From NCBI GenBank assembly GCA_023334545.1, contig JAADVB010000001.1, positions 124,001 to 188,000 on the forward strand: a DNA stretch of 64,000 nt, read 5' to 3'. The stretch is from Salisapilia sapeloensis (Eukaryota; Oomycota; Peronosporomycetes; Peronosporales; Salisapiliaceae). The position numbers and the translations under genes were made by a program. The stretch's first letter is position 1; each line of letters opens with the position of its first letter. The notes under the pieces are model-generated. The model searched no databases. It was not told where the DNA came from and was given only the letters and a program-made list of their open reading frames with translations. This document shows, piece by piece, positions 1 to 12,679 of the stretch.

Positions 1-1
1 G

Positions 2-3000
2 AAGTGCTGGGTCCTCAACTCTCTCCATCAACGTGCACCCAAGGCCTTGAACAAAAAGTACTTGCTTAAGTCTCTCAAGTCGACCAAGTTCTTCCAAAGC
101 ACGGAACTGGACTGGGTCGAAGCTGGACTGCAGGTCTGTCGCCAAGGATACAACATGCTCAACCTGCTCATCCATCGAAAGAACCTAAACTACCTCCATT
201 TGGACTACAACTTTAACTTGAAACCGATCAAGACGTTGACGACCAAGGAGAGAAAGAAGTCTCGTTTCGGTAACGCCTTCCACCTTACGCGAGAGATTTT
301 GCGTCTCACCAAGCTCATCGTTGATGCGCACGTGCAGTACCGTCTCGGTAACGTAGATGCGTTCCAACTCGCCGATGGTCTCCAGTACATCTTTGCGCAC
401 GTAGGACAGCTCACGGGTATGTACCGTTACAAGTACCGTTTGATGCGACAGATCCGCATGACGAAAGACCTCAAGCACTTGATCTACTACCGTTTCAACA
501 CTGGACCAGTGGGCAAAGGACCTGGCTGTGGCTTCTGGGCACCTGGCTGGCGTGTCTGGCTCTTCTTCTTGCGTGGTATCGTGCCACTGCTTGAGCGTTG
601 GCTAGGCAACTTGCTCGCACGTCAGTTTGAAGGCCGACACTCAAAGGGTATCGCCAAGACAGTGACCAAGCAGCGTGTCGAGAGTCACTTTGACTTGGAG
701 CTACGTGCTGCTGTCATGCATGATATCTTGGATATGATGCCAGAAGGTGTCAAGGCGAACAAGTCTCGTACGATCCTCCAGCACTTGTCGGAAGCATGGC
801 GATGCTGGAAGGCTAACATCCCGTGGAAGGTGCCTGGTCTTCCTGCTCCGATTGAAAACATGATCTTGCGGTACGTTAAGAGCAAAGCCGACTGGTGGAC
901 AAACGTTGCGCACTACAATCGGGAACGTATTAAGCGTGGCGCAACGGTCGACAAAACTGTGTGCAAGAAGAACCTCGGTCGGCTCACTCGACTGTGGCTC
1001 AAGGCAGAGCAGGAGCGACAGCATAATTACCTCAAGGACGGTCCGTACGTGTCGGCGGAAGAAGCTGTGGCAGTGTACACCACCACTGTCCACTGGCTCG
1101 AGAGTCGCAAGTTCGCGCCGATTCCGTTCCCGCCGCTCTCGTACAAGCACGACACGAAGCTACTCATCCTTGCGTTAGAACGTCTGAAGGAGAACTACGC
1201 TGTGAACAGTCGATTGAACCAATCTCAGCGAGAGGAACTCGGACTGATCGAACAGGCATACGACAACCCACATGAAGCTTTGTCGCGTATCAAGCGCCAT
1301 CTACTCACGCAACGAGCGTTCAAAGAGGTTCATATCGAGTTCATGGACTTGTACAGCCACTTGATCCCCGTGTACGACATTGAACCTTTGGAGAAAATCA
1401 CAGACGCCTACTTGGATCAGTACCTTTGGTACGAAGCCGATAAGCGTCATTTATTCCCGTCTTGGATCAAACCGAGTGACTCGGAACCACCTCCGTTGCT
1501 TGTGTACAAGTGGTGTCAAGGTGTGAACAATTTGGATAATGTGTGGGATACGTCTGAAGGCGAGTGCGTTGTCATGATGGAGTCGAAATTGGAAAAGGTG
1601 TACGAGAAGATGGACTTGACGCTACTCAATCGTTTGCTACGACTTATTCTCGACCACAACATTGCAGACTACATGACTGCGAAGAACAATGTCGTGCTGG
1701 CGTACAAGGATATGATGCACACGAACTCGTACGGTCTTTTACGTGGTCTACAGTTTGGATCCTTCATCTTCCAGTACTATGGCCTCATCCTCGATCTGCT
1801 ACTACTTGGCCTCACACGTGCGTCAGAGCTTGCTGGTCCACCAGAGATGCCGAACGACTACTTGTCTTTCCGTGATACAGACACCGAGACACGTCATCCC
1901 ATCCGACTCTACACGCGTTACATCGATCGCATCTTTATCCTCTTCCGCTTCGATGCAGAAGACTCTCGCGATCTCATCCAGCGGTACTTGACGGAGCATC
2001 CAGACCCGAATAACGAGAACGTTGTCGGGTACAACAATAAGAAGTGCTGGCCTCGTGATGCTCGTATGCGTCTGATGAAACACGACGTGAACCTCGGCCG
2101 TGCTACGTTCTGGGACATGAAGAACCGTCTGCCACGATCCATGACGACGCTCGAGTGGGACGACAGCTTCGTGTCGGTGTACAGTAAGGACAATCCCAAC
2201 TTGCTCTTCAACATGAGTGGCTTTGAAGTACGCATTCTACCCAAGATTCGTGCCTTTGATGAAGACTTTACGCACAAGGATGGCGTCTGGGTGCTCCAGA
2301 ACTCGACGACGAAGGAACGGACGGCACAGGCATACCTTCGTGTCGATGACGAGTCCATGCGGTCGTTTGAGAACCGTATTCGACAGATCCTCATGTCGTC
2401 CGGTAGCACGACTTTCACCAAGGTCGCGAACAAGTGGAACTCGGCACTTATTGGTCTCATGACGTACTATCGCGAATCCGTTGTTCAGACGCAAGAGCTA
2501 CTGGATCTGCTCGTCAAGTGCGAGAACAAGATCCAGACACGTATTAAGATCGGTTTGAACTCCAAGATGCCGTCACGATTCCCACCAGTCGTGTTCTATA
2601 CACCAAAGGAGCTAGGTGGACTCGGTATGCTTTCCATGGGCCACGTCCTCATTCCACAATCGGATCTACGATACTCGAAGCAGACGGATGGTGGCATCAC
2701 GCACTTCCGATCTGGTATGTCGCACGAAGACGATCAACTAATTCCGAACCTCTTCCGATACCTTCAGCCATGGGAGTCTGAATTCATTGACTCACAGCGT
2801 GTTTGGGCTGAGTATGCGCTTAAGAGACAGGAGGCGAATGCACAGAACCGTCGATTGACGTTGGAAGATCTGGAAGACTCTTGGGATCGTGGTATCCCAC
2901 GTATCAACACATTGTTCCAGAAAGATCGACATACACTTGCATATGATAAAGGTTGGCGTGTGCGAACGGACTTTAAAAAGTACCAAGTGTTGCGACAGAA

Positions 3001-6000
3001 TCCGTTCTGGTGGACACACCAGCGTCATGATGGCAAGTTGTGGAATCTCAACAACTATCGCACGGATATGATCCAAGCGCTTGGTGGTGTCGAAGGGATT
3101 CTCGAGCACACGTTGTTCAAGGGTACGTACTTCCCGACGTGGGAAGGTTTGTTCTGGGAAAAGGCGTGTCTTGCGAATGGAACCATGTTGCTCCGATACG
3201 ACGGTAGTCAGATCGCTGTGGAAGATGTGAGAGAGGGTGATCTGCTCCTCGGTCCAGACGGTGGAGCTAGACGAGCGTTCAACATTGTCAATGGTGAAGA
3301 GCAGCTGTATCGTATGAAGGTGGAAGATGACAAGGAAGACCTGGTGGTGACGCGAAACCACATCCTTGTCTTCCAGAACGATCATGGCGAACTCATGGAG
3401 ATGACTGCTGAAGAGTATGCAGCGATGGAAAAGGGTGATAGAAGTAGCTGGAAGCTGTATGACAGTCCAGGCTTTGAACTGCCTCACGTGGACGTTCCAA
3501 TTGATCCATACGTCTTTGGACGCTGTCTTGCTGCTACGACCGAGTCATGTGGAATTGACGTTGAGAATGTACGCGCGATCATGTCGGAGAATAGCAAACT
3601 TTCGTCTAAAAAGTCGATCGGAAGCGAAGGTGAGCTGACAGATACCGATACTTGCGACGAAGAGGCAGACGAAGAAGTTGTTGAAATTACGAATAACTTG
3701 ACTGATGACAGCATCGACTCTGTTGTTGAAAGCATCCAAGCTCTTGTGACGGAAGCAGTCGAATCTGACTCCAAGCAGCGCGTTCCGTCCGTGTACACGA
3801 AGAACGCTCGTTCTGTTCGTCTCGGACTACTTGCTGGATTGGTCGATGCCCTAGGAAACGTCAATGATTCCTCAGACGCGATCAGCTTTAGCCAGAAGGC
3901 AGTCAAAGATGAGAACCTCTTCAAGGAGATCACGTCTCTTGCTCGCTCGCTCGGATTCTACGTTCGCACCAAGCAAGAGGCACATGACGAAACCATCAGC
4001 ATCAGTGGCAAGTTGCTTGAGCTGCCAAGTCGTATCGTCACCCATGTAAAAGCCTCCATTTCCGAGAGACACACGCATGCAGTGCAGGACATTGTGCTCG
4101 AGCAGCACTCGACCAAATGGTCTGGCTTTAGAGTCGATCAAGACCAACTGTATTTGCGTCATGACTACCTCGTGTTACACAACAGTGGTTTCGAAGAGAG
4201 TATGAAGTACAAGAAGCTGACGAACGCCCAGAGATCTGGTTTAAACCAGATCCCGAACCGTCGATTCGTCCTGTGGTGGTCCCCGACGATCAATCGATGT
4301 TTTGCTCCTGGAACACTAGTACGAATGCATGACGGATCCGTGCGTGCTATCGAGCACATTCACGTCGGTGACTATGTGCTTGGTCCGGACATGAAACCTC
4401 GTGAGGTCGTGAGTAGTCACAGTGGAGATGACACCATGTACGCTGTTTCCGAACGGCGTATGAATACAAAGTCATTAGAGACGGAGCTCGGCGCTATCAA
4501 CTACACGTGCAACTCAAACCACATTCTGCACTTGATTACTCCTATTGCGCTTGAAAAGCCTCAACGACGATTAACGAGCTCTATGTCCAAGGATGGTAGT
4601 CCAATCATCAGCATCTCGTACGACGTGCGTTTCAACGTCAAGAATAGTGAGAAGATTGGAGGACAGCCTGTGACGATCGTATCTCTACACTGCGAATCGT
4701 TCTATGCCGCGATGTATCCCACTGGTGAAGAAGGTGCGTATGAAGCTGCCATAGCGTTCTACCAAGACATGCTTGTAAAGGCTAGTGGCCAAGCTTTGAA
4801 GTGGGAGGTGTCGGCATCTCTCTATCCTCTTCTGCCTGCATCTATCCGATCTCAGACGCGTCAGATGACTGCTCCAGTATTAGTGGAGACAGACCAGTTT
4901 GCCAAGTATTGTGATAAGTCGAAGATGTCGTTGGAAGAGAAGAAGAAGGCTGCACGTATGATTGGTATGTGGCTGTGTGACGGACTCGATGCCTCGGATG
5001 CTGAGCAATACGAGTCTATCACTCGTCTGTTCTATGACGAAGAGAACAAGTCCAAGGTGATTCCAGAGTGGATCATGTCCGAGACCATTGTCTTGCGTGA
5101 ACACTTGCTCGTTGGTCTCTTTGATACCAATGCGACGGTTGTTGTAGACTCGTCTGATGTCCAGCAGATTGACGAACTCTGCAGCGATGAGTGCATGCAA
5201 GACTTTGAGACTGAGAGTCAAAAGTATAACCATATCGCATTCTCAACATCCAATGCCGAGCTAGCGAGTGGCTTGATGCAGCTAGCTCGATCTCTCGGCA
5301 TCCGCTTCAACGTACATAAAGAGTCTCCGAGCTACAAAATCTTATTCCTGCCTAGCTCAGCATTGACAAATGTTGTTGCAGCCACAAAGTCGTCGTCCAA
5401 GCACTTTAACGCACCAGAAGCTGTACGTCGGTTCCCAGACTACTTCAAATTCGACGTCACGTTGAGTGGAGAAGCCAAGGCAGTGTCGACCTTTGCAGCA
5501 TCTTACAGTCAGTACTCTGCAGATGCATCCTCCAATCTTGCTTCTAAGGTAGACAGGGAGGATGAATTGTACGATGGAAGTGTTAGTACGCCAGGTCTTG
5601 ACGCCATCCAGCACCTCAGTGCCTCTCTCATCGGTCGTCTCTGTCGTGCATGCAACTTCTTCAACGCAGCCCAGTTGGAAAAATCTTCAGCTCTCGGATT
5701 CAATGCCAGTGACATCATCACGTACATGGACACTGGTGTCGGATCTTCGTCGGTTGACATGCATTGCCGTGGTGCATTAGTTCACTACGCTCCATCTGCT
5801 CTCTTGTCATCCATGACGACGCAGCTGGAGAAGGAAAGCATTGGTGCATACATCGGTCTGACGCTCGACTCTGCTTCCGACGCGCTCTTCTGTCTCGCCA
5901 ACACTGCTGTTGTGCACAACAGTAATGTGTATGTTGGTTTCCAAGTCCAATTGGATCTCACGGGTATCTTTATGCACGGTAAGATCCCGACCCTCAAGAT

Positions 6001-9000
6001 CTCGCTTATCCAGATCTTCCGAGCACACTTGTGGCAAAAGATTCACGAGTCGCTCGTGATGGACTTGTGTCAAGTCTTTGATCAGGAACTCGATGCGCTC
6101 GAGATTGAGAATGTTCAAAAGGAGACGATTCATCCACGCAAGTCATACAAGATGAACTCGTCATGTGCTGACATCCTTCTCTTTGCAGCTTACAAGTGGC
6201 AAATGGGTCGACCTACGCTTCTGCATGATACCAAGGACAGCTACGACGGTACGACTGGTACCAAGTTCTGGATTGACGTTCAGCTTCGATGGGGTGACTA
6301 TGATTCGCACGATATTGAACGCTACTCGCGTGCCAAGTTCCTGGACTACACAACGGACAATATGACCATCTACCCATCCCCGACTGGTGTCCTCGTTGCC
6401 GTCGACTTAGCCTACAACCTGTACAGCGGATACGGTAACTGGTTCCCAGGTGCGAAACCTCTGATGCAGCAAGCCATGTCCAAGATCATGAAAGCCAATC
6501 CGGCGTTATACGTTCTTCGTGAGCGTATTCGAAAAGGTCTGCAGCTATACTCTTCCGAACCGACGGAGCCATACCTGTCTAGTCAGAACTATGGCGAGCT
6601 CTTTTCGAACCAGATCATTTGGTTTGTTGACGACACCAACGTCTATCGTGTGACGATTCACAAGACGTTTGAAGGTAACCTCACGTGCTTCCCAGTGGAA
6701 GATCATCAGATCTTGACTGAGTTTGGATTCTGGAAACTACCACAAGTGGAAGAACATTTCAAGCATCACACGACGCTCAAGATTGCGTGCTACATCGATG
6801 GTGTGTTGGAGTACCACCCGATCACATGGGACGACGTGACGATCAGCCCTGGAGACCATGAGATTGTCGAGATGCAGAATGACGCGAGCGATGTTTCCAT
6901 TGCACCGACATCAAACCACCGTATGCTGCTGCGTGTTGGTGAAAGTGACAACGATGGACAGTGGATCAGCGGTGAGAAACCTCCGCTGGAGGTCCATAAT
7001 GCTGGTAGTGTCCATGAAAGAGGATTGGCTGATGCCAACGCTTCCATGCAGTTCGTGGCACACTTCTCCAAGGGTATCGCTCCCCAGGAAGGTGCTGCAG
7101 ATGCATTCTCTTCTCCTCTTGATCTCTCATCGAGTGCTCAAGTTTCTGCTTTCCTTGAGTTCTACGGCTATTGGCTAGCTCAGGGATGGCTTGACATGGA
7201 CACAAGTACGCTGAAGCTTGCTTCTAAGACCGCCTCCGACTGCCAATACGTCGAAAGTCTATTTGCAACGCTACCTATCTCTTCAGACGTCACAGTTCAC
7301 TCCCTTTCGAACAAGGAAGAGACTGTCTCTGAGATGACGTCTGTCGATGAAAAGGAACTCTTCGGATCTGCACAGACTACGCAGAAGCAAGTATATGAGA
7401 TTAAGAACGATGCGTGGTGGCACCTTTTCTCGCAAGAGTACGGCTGCAAGTACTCATCACAGCTGGATGGACCAGACGCCTACAGCGCTTCCAAGTGGTT
7501 CTCCTCATGGGTGTGGCAAGGACTCAATGCGCAGCATGTCCGTTGCATCTTGGCAGGTCTAAGCCAAGCGACTGCAAGTACTGCGTCCAAGACCATCTGC
7601 GTCACGAGCCCTCGGTTCAGAGATGAAGTGCAGCGCCTTGCTCTACACGCAGGCTATTCGGCGTCTTTTGACTGCAACGAAACGGCCACGCGCTGGACGA
7701 TCTACTTGTCGGAAGCAGAGAAACAGACAGAGCCTAGGCTTAACATCCGCGATAGCACTCGGTCGGAGCAACGCTCAGGCACTGTCTGGTGTGTAACCGT
7801 GCCGTCTCCTGACCAACTCATCGTCGTCCGCCGTGTCACGAAGGAAGCAGAGGACGGAGCAGTGATACAGGCTTCCCGTCCGGTTGTCGTGGGAAACACG
7901 AAGCCAATCAACGGTGCCATCTTCATCTTCAATCCTCGTACAGGTCAGCTCTTCCTCAAGATCATCCACACGTCCGTCTGGGCTGGTCAGAAACGTCTTG
8001 GCCAATTGGCCAAGTGGAAGACAGCAGAGGAAGTCGCAGCTCTCATTCGATCGCTGCCGGTGGAAGAGCAGCCGAAGCAGATCATTGTCACTCGCAAAGG
8101 TATGCTCGATCCATTGGAAGTGCATCTCCTCGACTTCCCGAACATTGTCATCAAGGGAAGTGAGCTCCAGCTGCCGTTCCAGGCGTGTCTCAAGGTCGAA
8201 AAGCTCGGCGACTTGATCCTCAAGGCGACGGAGCCGCAGATGGTGCTGTTTAACATCTACGATGACTGGCTGAACTCGATCACGTCGTACACTGCTTTCT
8301 CTCGACTCATTCTGATCCTCCGTGCACTCCATGTGAATAACGATCGAACCAAGATGATCTTACGTCCGGACGCTGAGACTACGACGCAGGAACACCACAT
8401 CTGGCCGTCTCTATCGGACGAACAGTGGCTGCAAGTCGAAGTGCAGCTCAAGGACTTGATCTTGAACGACTATGGTAAGAAGAACAATGTGAACGTAGCG
8501 TCACTTACGCAGTCGGAGATTCGAGACATTATCCTCGGTATGGAAATCTCAGCGCCAAGTCTCCAGCGACAGCAAGTGGCGGAGATTGAAAAGCAAGCAC
8601 GAGAACAGAGTCAGCTCACTGCTGTCACGACCAAGACGGCCAATGTCCATGGTGACGAGATGACGATCACGACGACGAGTCAGTATGAACAGCAGTCCTT
8701 TGCGTCCAAGACGGACTGGCGCGTGCGAGCGATCTCAGCAACGAACTTGCCACTGCGTACGAATCACATCTACGTCTCGTCTGATGATATCCGCGAGACT
8801 GGGTACACGTACGTGCTACCGAAGAATGTGCTGAACAAGTTCATCACTGTCGCCGACCTTCGTACGCAGATTTGTGGACTCATGTACGGTGTTAGTCCTC
8901 CAGATAACGATCAGGTGAAGGAGATCCGCTGCATTGTCATGCCACCGCAGTTGGGTACGCACCAGAGTGTGTCGATCCCGACGGCATTGCCTGAACACGA

Positions 9001-9517
9001 GTTCCTTGAAGATATGGAAGCGTTGGGTTGGATCCACACGCAACCGAATGAATTGCCGCACTTGCCACCGCAGGACGTGACATTCCAGTCGAAGATCATG
9101 TCGGAGAATAGCGCGTGGGATGGCGAAAAGTCGATCGTGATGACGTGCAGCTTTACTCCTGGTTCGTGCTCGCTCACGGCGTACAAACTGACACCGGCTG
9201 GATACGAGTGGGGTCGTCAGAACAAGGAGAGTGGCGCGAACCCGACGGGATTCTCGCCGTCGCACTATGAAAAGGTGCAGATGCTGCTCTCCGATCGGTT
9301 CCTTGGTTTCTTCATGGTACCGGAGGAAGATGTGTGGAACTACAACTTCATGGGTGTCAAGCACAATACTGGCATGAAGTACAACTTGAAACTGGGCAAC
9401 CCGAAGGAGTTCTACCATGAAATGCATCGCAAGACGCACTTCATGAACTTTAGTGCCATCGAAGCTGCGGATGACGAAGAGCCGCTGGAGGAGGAGCAGC
9501 AGAATGTCTTTGCCTAA
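2..9517 (+). CDS. PRPF8: Pre-mRNA-processing splicing factor 8 (PRP8), 5'-truncated by the window, with three inteins
   Basis: PRP8 is the scaffold of the spliceosome active site in U5 snRNP. The frame is open from base 2, so the true start lies left of the window. Removing the inteins leaves about 1,870 host residues plus 15 more before base 47, against about 2,335 for the human protein, so roughly 460 N-terminal residues are missing. Host sequence is very close to human PRP8 throughout: the large RT-like/thumb region, the linker and endonuclease-like region, the RNase H-like region (with [12 protein letters not shown]) and the C-terminal Jab1/MPN region ([16 protein letters not shown]). No spliceosomal intron is seen. 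The reading frame is interrupted in frame by inteins at 3167-4183, 4298-5920 and 6686-7897. The protein must splice itself three times to become functional. Stop at 9515-9517. Confidence 0.97.
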   Translation, partial: KCWVLNSLHQRAPKALNKKYLLKSLKSTKFFQSTELDWVEAGLQVCRQGYNMLNLLIHRKNLNYLHLDYNFNLKPIKTLTTKERKKSRFGNAFHLTREILRLTKLIVDAHVQYRLGNVDAFQLADGLQYIFAHVGQLTGMYRYKYRLMRQIRMTKDLKHLIYYRFNTGPVGKGPGCGFWAPGWRVWLFFLRGIVPLLERWLGNLLARQFEGRHSKGIAKTVTKQRVESHFDLELRAAVMHDILDMMPEGVKANKSRTILQHLSEAWRCWKANIPWKVPGLPAPIENMILRYVKSKADWWTNVAHYNRERIKRGATVDKTVCKKNLGRLTRLWLKAEQERQHNYLKDGPYVSAEEAVAVYTTTVHWLESRKFAPIPFPPLSYKHDTKLLILALERLKENYAVNSRLNQSQREELGLIEQAYDNPHEALSRIKRHLLTQRAFKEVHIEFMDLYSHLIPVYDIEPLEKITDAYLDQYLWYEADKRHLFPSWIKPSDSEPPPLLVYKWCQGVNNLDNVWDTSEGECVVMMESKLEKVYEKMDLTLLNRLLRLILDHNIADYMTAKNNVVLAYKDMMHTNSYGLLRGLQFGSFIFQYYGLILDLLLLGLTRASELAGPPEMPNDYLSFRDTDTETRHPIRLYTRYIDRIFILFRFDAEDSRDLIQRYLTEHPDPNNENVVGYNNKKCWPRDARMRLMKHDVNLGRATFWDMKNRLPRSMTTLEWDDSFVSVYSKDNPNLLFNMSGFEVRILPKIRAFDEDFTHKDGVWVLQNSTTKERTAQAYLRVDDESMRSFENRIRQILMSSGSTTFTKVANKWNSALIGLMTYYRESVVQTQELLDLLVKCENKIQTRIKIGLNSKMPSRFPPVVFYTPKELGGLGMLSMGHVLIPQSDLRYSKQTDGGITHFRSGMSHEDDQLIPNLFRYLQPWESEFIDSQRVWAEYALKRQEANAQNRRLTLEDLEDSWDRGIPRINTLFQKDRHTLAYDKGWRVRTDFKKYQVLRQNPFWWTHQRHDGKLWNLNNYRTDMIQALGGVEGILEHTLFKGTYFPTWEGLFWEKACLANGTMLLRYDGSQIAVEDVREGDLLLGPDGGARRAFNIVNGEEQLYRMKVEDDKEDLVVTRNHILVFQNDHGELMEMTAEEYAAMEKGDRSSWKLYDSPGFELPHVDVPIDPYVFGRCLAATTESCGIDVENVRAIMSENSKLSSKKSIGSEGELTDTDTCDEEADEEVVEITNNLTDDSIDSVVESIQALVTEAVESDSKQRVPSVYTKNARSVRLGLLAGLVDALGNVNDSSDAISFSQKAVKDENLFKEITSLARSLGFYVRTKQEAHDETISISGKLLELPSRIVTHVKASISERHTHAVQDIVLEQHSTKWSGFRVDQDQLYLRHDYLVLHNSGFEESMKYKKLTNAQRSGLNQIPNRRFVLWWSPTINRCFAPGTLVRMHDGSVRAIEHIHVGDYVLGPDMKPREVVSSHSGDDTMYAVSERRMNTKSLETELGAINYTCNSNHILHLITPIALEKPQRRLTSSMSKDGSPIISISYDVRFNVKNSEKIGGQPVTIVSLHCESFYAAMYPTGEEGAYEAAIAFYQDMLVKASGQALKWEVSASLYPLLPASIRSQTRQMTAPVLVETDQFAKYCDKSKMSLEEKKKAARMIGMWLCDGLDASDAEQYESITRLFYDEENKSKVIPEWIMSETIVLREHLLVGLFDTNATVVVDSSDVQQIDELCSDECMQDFETESQKYNHIAFSTSNAELASGLMQLARSLGIRFNVHKESPSYKILFLPSSALTNVVAATKSSSKHFNAPEAVRRFPDYFKFDVTLSGEAKAVSTFAASYSQYSADASSNLASKVDREDELYDGSVSTPGLDAIQHLSASLIGRLCRACNFFNAAQLEKSSALGFNASDIITYMDTGVGSSSVDMHCRGALVHYAPSALLSSMTTQLEKESIGAYIGLTLDSASDALFCLANTAVVHNSNVYVGFQVQLDLTGIFMHGKIPTLKISLIQIFRAHLWQKIHESLVMDLCQVFDQELDALEIENVQKETIHPRKSYKMNSSCADILLFAAYKWQMGRPTLLHDTKDSYDGTTGTKFWIDVQLRWGDYDSHDIERYSRAKFLDYTTDNMTIYPSPTGVLVAVDLAYNLYSGYGNWFPGAKPLMQQAMSKIMKANPALYVLRERIRKGLQLYSSEPTEPYLSSQNYGELFSNQIIWFVDDTNVYRVTIHKTFEGNLTCFPVEDHQILTEFGFWKLPQVEEHFKHHTTLKIACYIDGVLEYHPITWDDVTISPGDHEIVEMQNDASDVSIAPTSNHRMLLRVGESDNDGQWISGEKPPLEVHNAGSVHERGLADANASMQFVAHFSKGIAPQEGAADAFSSPLDLSSSAQVSAFLEFYGYWLAQGWLDMDTSTLKLASKTASDCQYVESLFATLPISSDVTVHSLSNKEETVSEMTSVDEKELFGSAQTTQKQVYEIKNDAWWHLFSQEYGCKYSSQLDGPDAYSASKWFSSWVWQGLNAQHVRCILAGLSQATASTASKTICVTSPRFRDEVQRLALHAGYSASFDCNETATRWTIYLSEAEKQTEPRLNIRDSTRSEQRSGTVWCVTVPSPDQLIVVRRVTKEAEDGAVIQASRPVVVGNTKPINGAIFIFNPRTGQLFLKIIHTSVWAGQKRLGQLAKWKTAEEVAALIRSLPVEEQPKQIIVTRKGMLDPLEVHLLDFPNIVIKGSELQLPFQACLKVEKLGDLILKATEPQMVLFNIYDDWLNSITSYTAFSRLILILRALHVNNDRTKMILRPDAETTTQEHHIWPSLSDEQWLQVEVQLKDLILNDYGKKNNVNVASLTQSEIRDIILGMEISAPSLQRQQVAEIEKQAREQSQLTAVTTKTANVHGDEMTITTTSQYEQQSFASKTDWRVRAISATNLPLRTNHIYVSSDDIRETGYTYVLPKNVLNKFITVADLRTQICGLMYGVSPPDNDQVKEIRCIVMPPQLGTHQSVSIPTALPEHEFLEDMEALGWIHTQPNELPHLPPQDVTFQSKIMSENSAWDGEKSIVMTCSFTPGSCSLTAYKLTPAGYEWGRQNKESGANPTGFSPSHYEKVQMLLSDRFLGFFMVPEEDVWNYNFMGVKHNTGMKYNLKLGNPKEFYHEMHRKTHFMNFSAIEAADDEEPLEEEQQNVFA
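3167..4183 (+). other. PRP8 intein 1 (339 aa), splicing-competent, decayed LAGLIDADG endonuclease
   Basis: In-frame insertion between host ...LFWEKA and SGFEES. I believe this is the site used by the fungal PRP8 intein (PRP8-a). It starts with Cys ([13 protein letters not shown], block A), has block B TRNHIL at intein residues 62-67 with the T-x-x-H signature, and ends [10 protein letters not shown] followed by host Ser, so every residue needed for splicing is present. A homing endonuclease region is present but decayed. The second LAGLIDADG motif reads [10 protein letters not shown] (221-230), with Leu where the catalytic Asp should be. The first ([14 protein letters not shown], about 113-126) has lost the pattern. 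An acidic low-complexity stretch lies between them. Expected state: splices, cannot home. Confidence 0.93.
4298..5920 (+). other. PRP8 intein 2 (541 aa), large, with partly preserved LAGLIDADG region
   Basis: In-frame insertion only 38 host residues after intein 1, between ...SPTINR and NVYVGF. It begins [13 protein letters not shown] and ends [10 protein letters not shown] followed by Ser. Block B reads CNSNHIL (71-77), with Asn where Thr is usual in T-x-x-H. The first LAGLIDADG motif, MIGMWLCDG (221-229), keeps its acidic residue. The second, [10 protein letters not shown] (270-279), has Asn at the catalytic Asp position and Ala for the last Gly. A long tail of about 260 residues, not matched to a known intein block, precedes block F. 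The +1 Ser replaces an Ala that human PRP8 has here. Probably splicing-active and endonuclease-dead. Confidence 0.92.
6686..7897 (+). other. PRP8 intein 3 (404 aa), of a different intein lineage
   Basis: In-frame insertion in the host segment [15 protein letters not shown], downstream of the [12 protein letters not shown] block. It starts [18 protein letters not shown], a block A of the D-H-x-[IV]-L-T-x-x-G-[FW] type, unlike inteins 1 and 2. Block B is PTSNHRML (74-81), with T-x-x-H intact. The C-terminus reads [13 protein letters not shown]...RPVVVGN, so the penultimate residue is Gly instead of His, and the +1 residue is the native host Thr. This G-N ending with a CVTVP block is familiar from ribonucleotide reductase and virus-type inteins. 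Endonuclease motifs [12 protein letters not shown] (159-170) and [13 protein letters not shown] (286-298) are degenerate. Confidence 0.92.
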
Positions 9518-10332
9518 GAGACAATACAGATTTTATTTTCGCTCACTACGCATGGTTACATACAAATGCTGATGGCAATGTCGAGTACTATGCTAAAACG
9601 TTGCCTATAGGACGTCGACTTGCTCATTAGAAATGATACTTAGTTTGCACTATCTATGGTAGAATCTATTGCCTTCATTCTTTTTCACTGCTGGTACAAG
9701 AGACTAGATTACTTCAAGGCCTTTTACCACTAAAGAGCATCTTCGTCTTCGGAGTATACATCTATCATACACTTGAGCCTCTTCGAATAGCTTTTAATAT
9801 ACTAAAGCCAACGACAGAAAGACTTCGACACATCCAACTAGTAGCTCTACTACTTTTTCGCTTCATCACGTCTACCAATTAGTCATCTACTGAAGAAAGA
9901 TATCTTGCTACTTACAACTAATATGCTAATCTATGACCAGCCCAAACATATACACAACTAGCTTGACTCTACCTCGCTCATCACTCCCCAAACTCCAAAA
10001 AACGAAAGTAGACATCTCGTCTCATCTGTTCATCGACTTATCAATTTCTTTTCTTTCTCCCAGTCCAACACAACGCAAACGAAGTCTATAAAAAAGATAT
10101 TACTATTCTTTTCTTTGCTACCTCTGCTCCCTCACAACAGCGAAAATCGATCGAAGAGCAAACGCCACGCTGGGTAGTCCGCACTTATCGCTGGCACCCG
10201 CACGTAGCACCACACGACTATCGATCTATCTGACGAGAGAGACCCAAGCTCTTACGACCTACCAGCTGAACGCCACTCTTGCGTCCCATAGACCCTTCTA
10301 AGCCTCCAACACGTCTGCCAATCGCTGTACCA
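9518..10332. other. Intergenic region between PRP8 and CNOT10
   Basis: This holds the PRP8 3' UTR and the CNOT10 upstream region. It is AT-richer than the flanking genes. I see no credible ORF, tRNA or repeat. Pyrimidine-rich tracts around 10020-10120 could belong to the CNOT10 promoter, but no clear Inr motif could be fixed. Confidence 0.5.
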
Positions 10333-12679
10333 ATGTCGACCGAAACGCGTAGCAAGGACACCAAGTCTTCGTTAGCGCATCGTGCACAGCAAAAGTACAA
10401 TGCAGGAAAATTCTCCGAGGCAGTGGATGCACTCGAAGAGCTATCAAGTGAAGTTGGATCCCAACGAGACCTCCAGATACAGCATAATCTGGTCCTGTCA
10501 AACTTTGTGGCACGCAAGACGTCTGCAAAAGACTTTGAACAAAATCTGCGCAACCTCCTCTATTCCACGAATAGCTTGGCATCAGATGAAAATGGTGGCA
10601 AAGGCGAGAGTGGACGTGCTATTGCCTTCTTGCGCTACAATCTCGCCGCCGCACTTTTCTCGCAAAAGCAGTATGGCGCCGCTGCAGCTGTTCTAGAAAC
10701 GCTCTTCCGTCGCCTAGGTGCCTTGGATGAACGTGTTGCCATGCATGTCTGCTTTCTCTTTCTCGACGTGATTTTGCATAGTAATCGAGGCGGCATCACA
10801 ACAGAGAGGGAGCGACATTCCTCTCTGCGTAAAGCTCAATCGATCCTGTCATATCTAGAAAAGCCACACAGTTTCAACGGACAACACGGTGCATCCGAAG
10901 CCACTGGCGGATACGCTGCCGCAGTTACTGGTGGTGCCGCTCCGGAATTGTCCGAGGCGGATCGAGCTCGAAAAGAAGCGCAGCACTTGGAAGTAATTGA
11001 ATTCCGATTTCGCTTGCACTTATACAAGGCCAAGCTTGTCCTGTTGCAAGGACAGCTCAAGACGGCAAAGAAGGAGGTAAAATCTGCATTGGAGATTTTC
11101 CAGAAAGAGATCAAGTCCAAGGGGATGCAGGATGAAAAGCTAGGTGAAAATGGGATGTCTTTAGCTATCCACAGCTGCGACAAGTCCTCGACTGGTCTCG
11201 GCCAACCGCCGCTCGGTGTCCAGAACTCTACTGCGTTGTTTTTGAAAGCCAACCTCGAGTACTTGCGAAAGAACTACAAGAAATGCGTCAAACTATTGGC
11301 TTCATGTACTTTACAAGCCGTCGATGAGGTGCAGTCAAGATAGATATGCATGCTCTCTTGATCAAGACGTTCTAACATACTCTCTTGTACGTGTAGAGTG
11401 TCTTTTTGAACAACATGGGCTGCATCCACTTCCAAATGGGTCAGCGAAAAGCAGCGCATTCGTATTTCTCTAGAGCTCTCCAGGCGACCTACCGATCGGC
11501 ATCGGCATCGGCATCTGCTGGCGTCTCCGTCTCGGTACGTCCAATCCTCTAGTCCAAGTGCTTTCACATATGAATCCTAACATTCTCGTCCGATAGTGTT
11601 CCACTCAGGCAGAAGTTTTGTACAATAACGGCGTCCAACTGCTCGTACAAGGGCAATTGTCCTTGGCTTTTCGATGTTTCCACTCGGCGTCCAAGTTTTT
11701 CTTCAACCGTCCAAAGCTCTGGCTGCGACTTGGTGAGTGCTGTACGGCTGCCTTTGCACAGCAGCAGCGACAGTCAGCCTCGGCAGGATACAGGAGTGGG
11801 CTTATTAAGGGTGTCGTCGGCTTCGGCTGCCATCGACGAGTTTTGTTGTCCACTAGTCGACCTGTTTCTGCTTCGCAGGACATTGACCTTCCGGAACCCA
11901 CAGGCAGGCCTCATCGAGGCACGAACGGCCATGCAGCCGACGGGACGCCCAAGATGAATCTACCTTTTGCTGCCAAATGCTTTAAGAACGTTATCCTGCT
12001 CTGCCACCAGTTGCTCGAGTCTAAGGAAACAACGAACGGATCGTCTACGCCGAACGGCACTGCGTCGGATAAGTTGAAAGACGACGCGGCAGTAGATGCG
12101 ATTCGACAGAAGGCACTCGTGAACCTCGCCTACGTGTATTTATCCATGTACGAGCCGCAGCTGGCACTCTCTACTGCAAACGACCTCTTGGCGCTACCTT
12201 CGATCTCGAAAACACACCGGTACGGTTTCCGTTTTCCTAGTCTCTCTTGCCATTTATATTGAAATGAGAAACAGTTTTCTTGCGCGATCCTATGCGGCAG
12301 AAGCGTTGTGCATGCTATCTCGAGCGATGGAAGCGACGCGAGTGTTGCAGTCGGAACGAGAGCTCATGGAACTCGCAGGGGATTATGCGCAAGAGTCTGG
12401 CGTCCAGGTACATTTGGTCTATCATTCTATCTTTAGAAGGCAATAATCTTAATCATCTTGATGCAGTTATCGAGGGCGAGGGCAGGTGTGCATGTAAATA
12501 ACGCGACAACGCTCTTGTTGCAGAGCCGCGTGTCCGAGGCAGAGGAAAGTGTGACGCGGGCCGTGCGGGAGAACCCGTCGTGCCGTGAATCCCTCGAGTT
12601 ACTCGTCTACGTGTTGCTAAAGAAAGGTGACACGAAGAAAGCTTTGCGAGTGCTCAAGGAGGCGCAAGTGGCGCAGTGA
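10333..12679 (+). CDS. CNOT10: CCR4-NOT transcription complex subunit 10 (CNOT10)
   Basis: TPR-type subunit of the CCR4-NOT mRNA deadenylation complex (with CNOT11 it binds the CNOT1 N-terminus). The start ATG is at 10333 (MSTETRSKD). Five exons are inferred: 10333-11328, 11397-11534, 11597-12219, 12275-12407 and 12467-12679, with introns of 55-68 nt. Joined, they give blocks collinear with human CNOT10: FLKANLEYLRKNYKKCVKLL, NNMGCIHF, LYNNGVQLL, RPKLWLRLGECC, GFGCHRRVLL and SYAAEALCML. The TPR-like helices run through the protein. A low-complexity SASASASAG run precedes the second intron. The third exon carries an alternative-frame ORF that was ignored. Exon joins were placed by hand but keep frame at each step. 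Confidence 0.88.

Noticed and set aside
3167..7897. PRP8 insertions as group I/II or spliceosomal introns
   Set aside because: All are in frame throughout, encode intein splicing blocks and lack GT-AG or ribozyme features at their edges.
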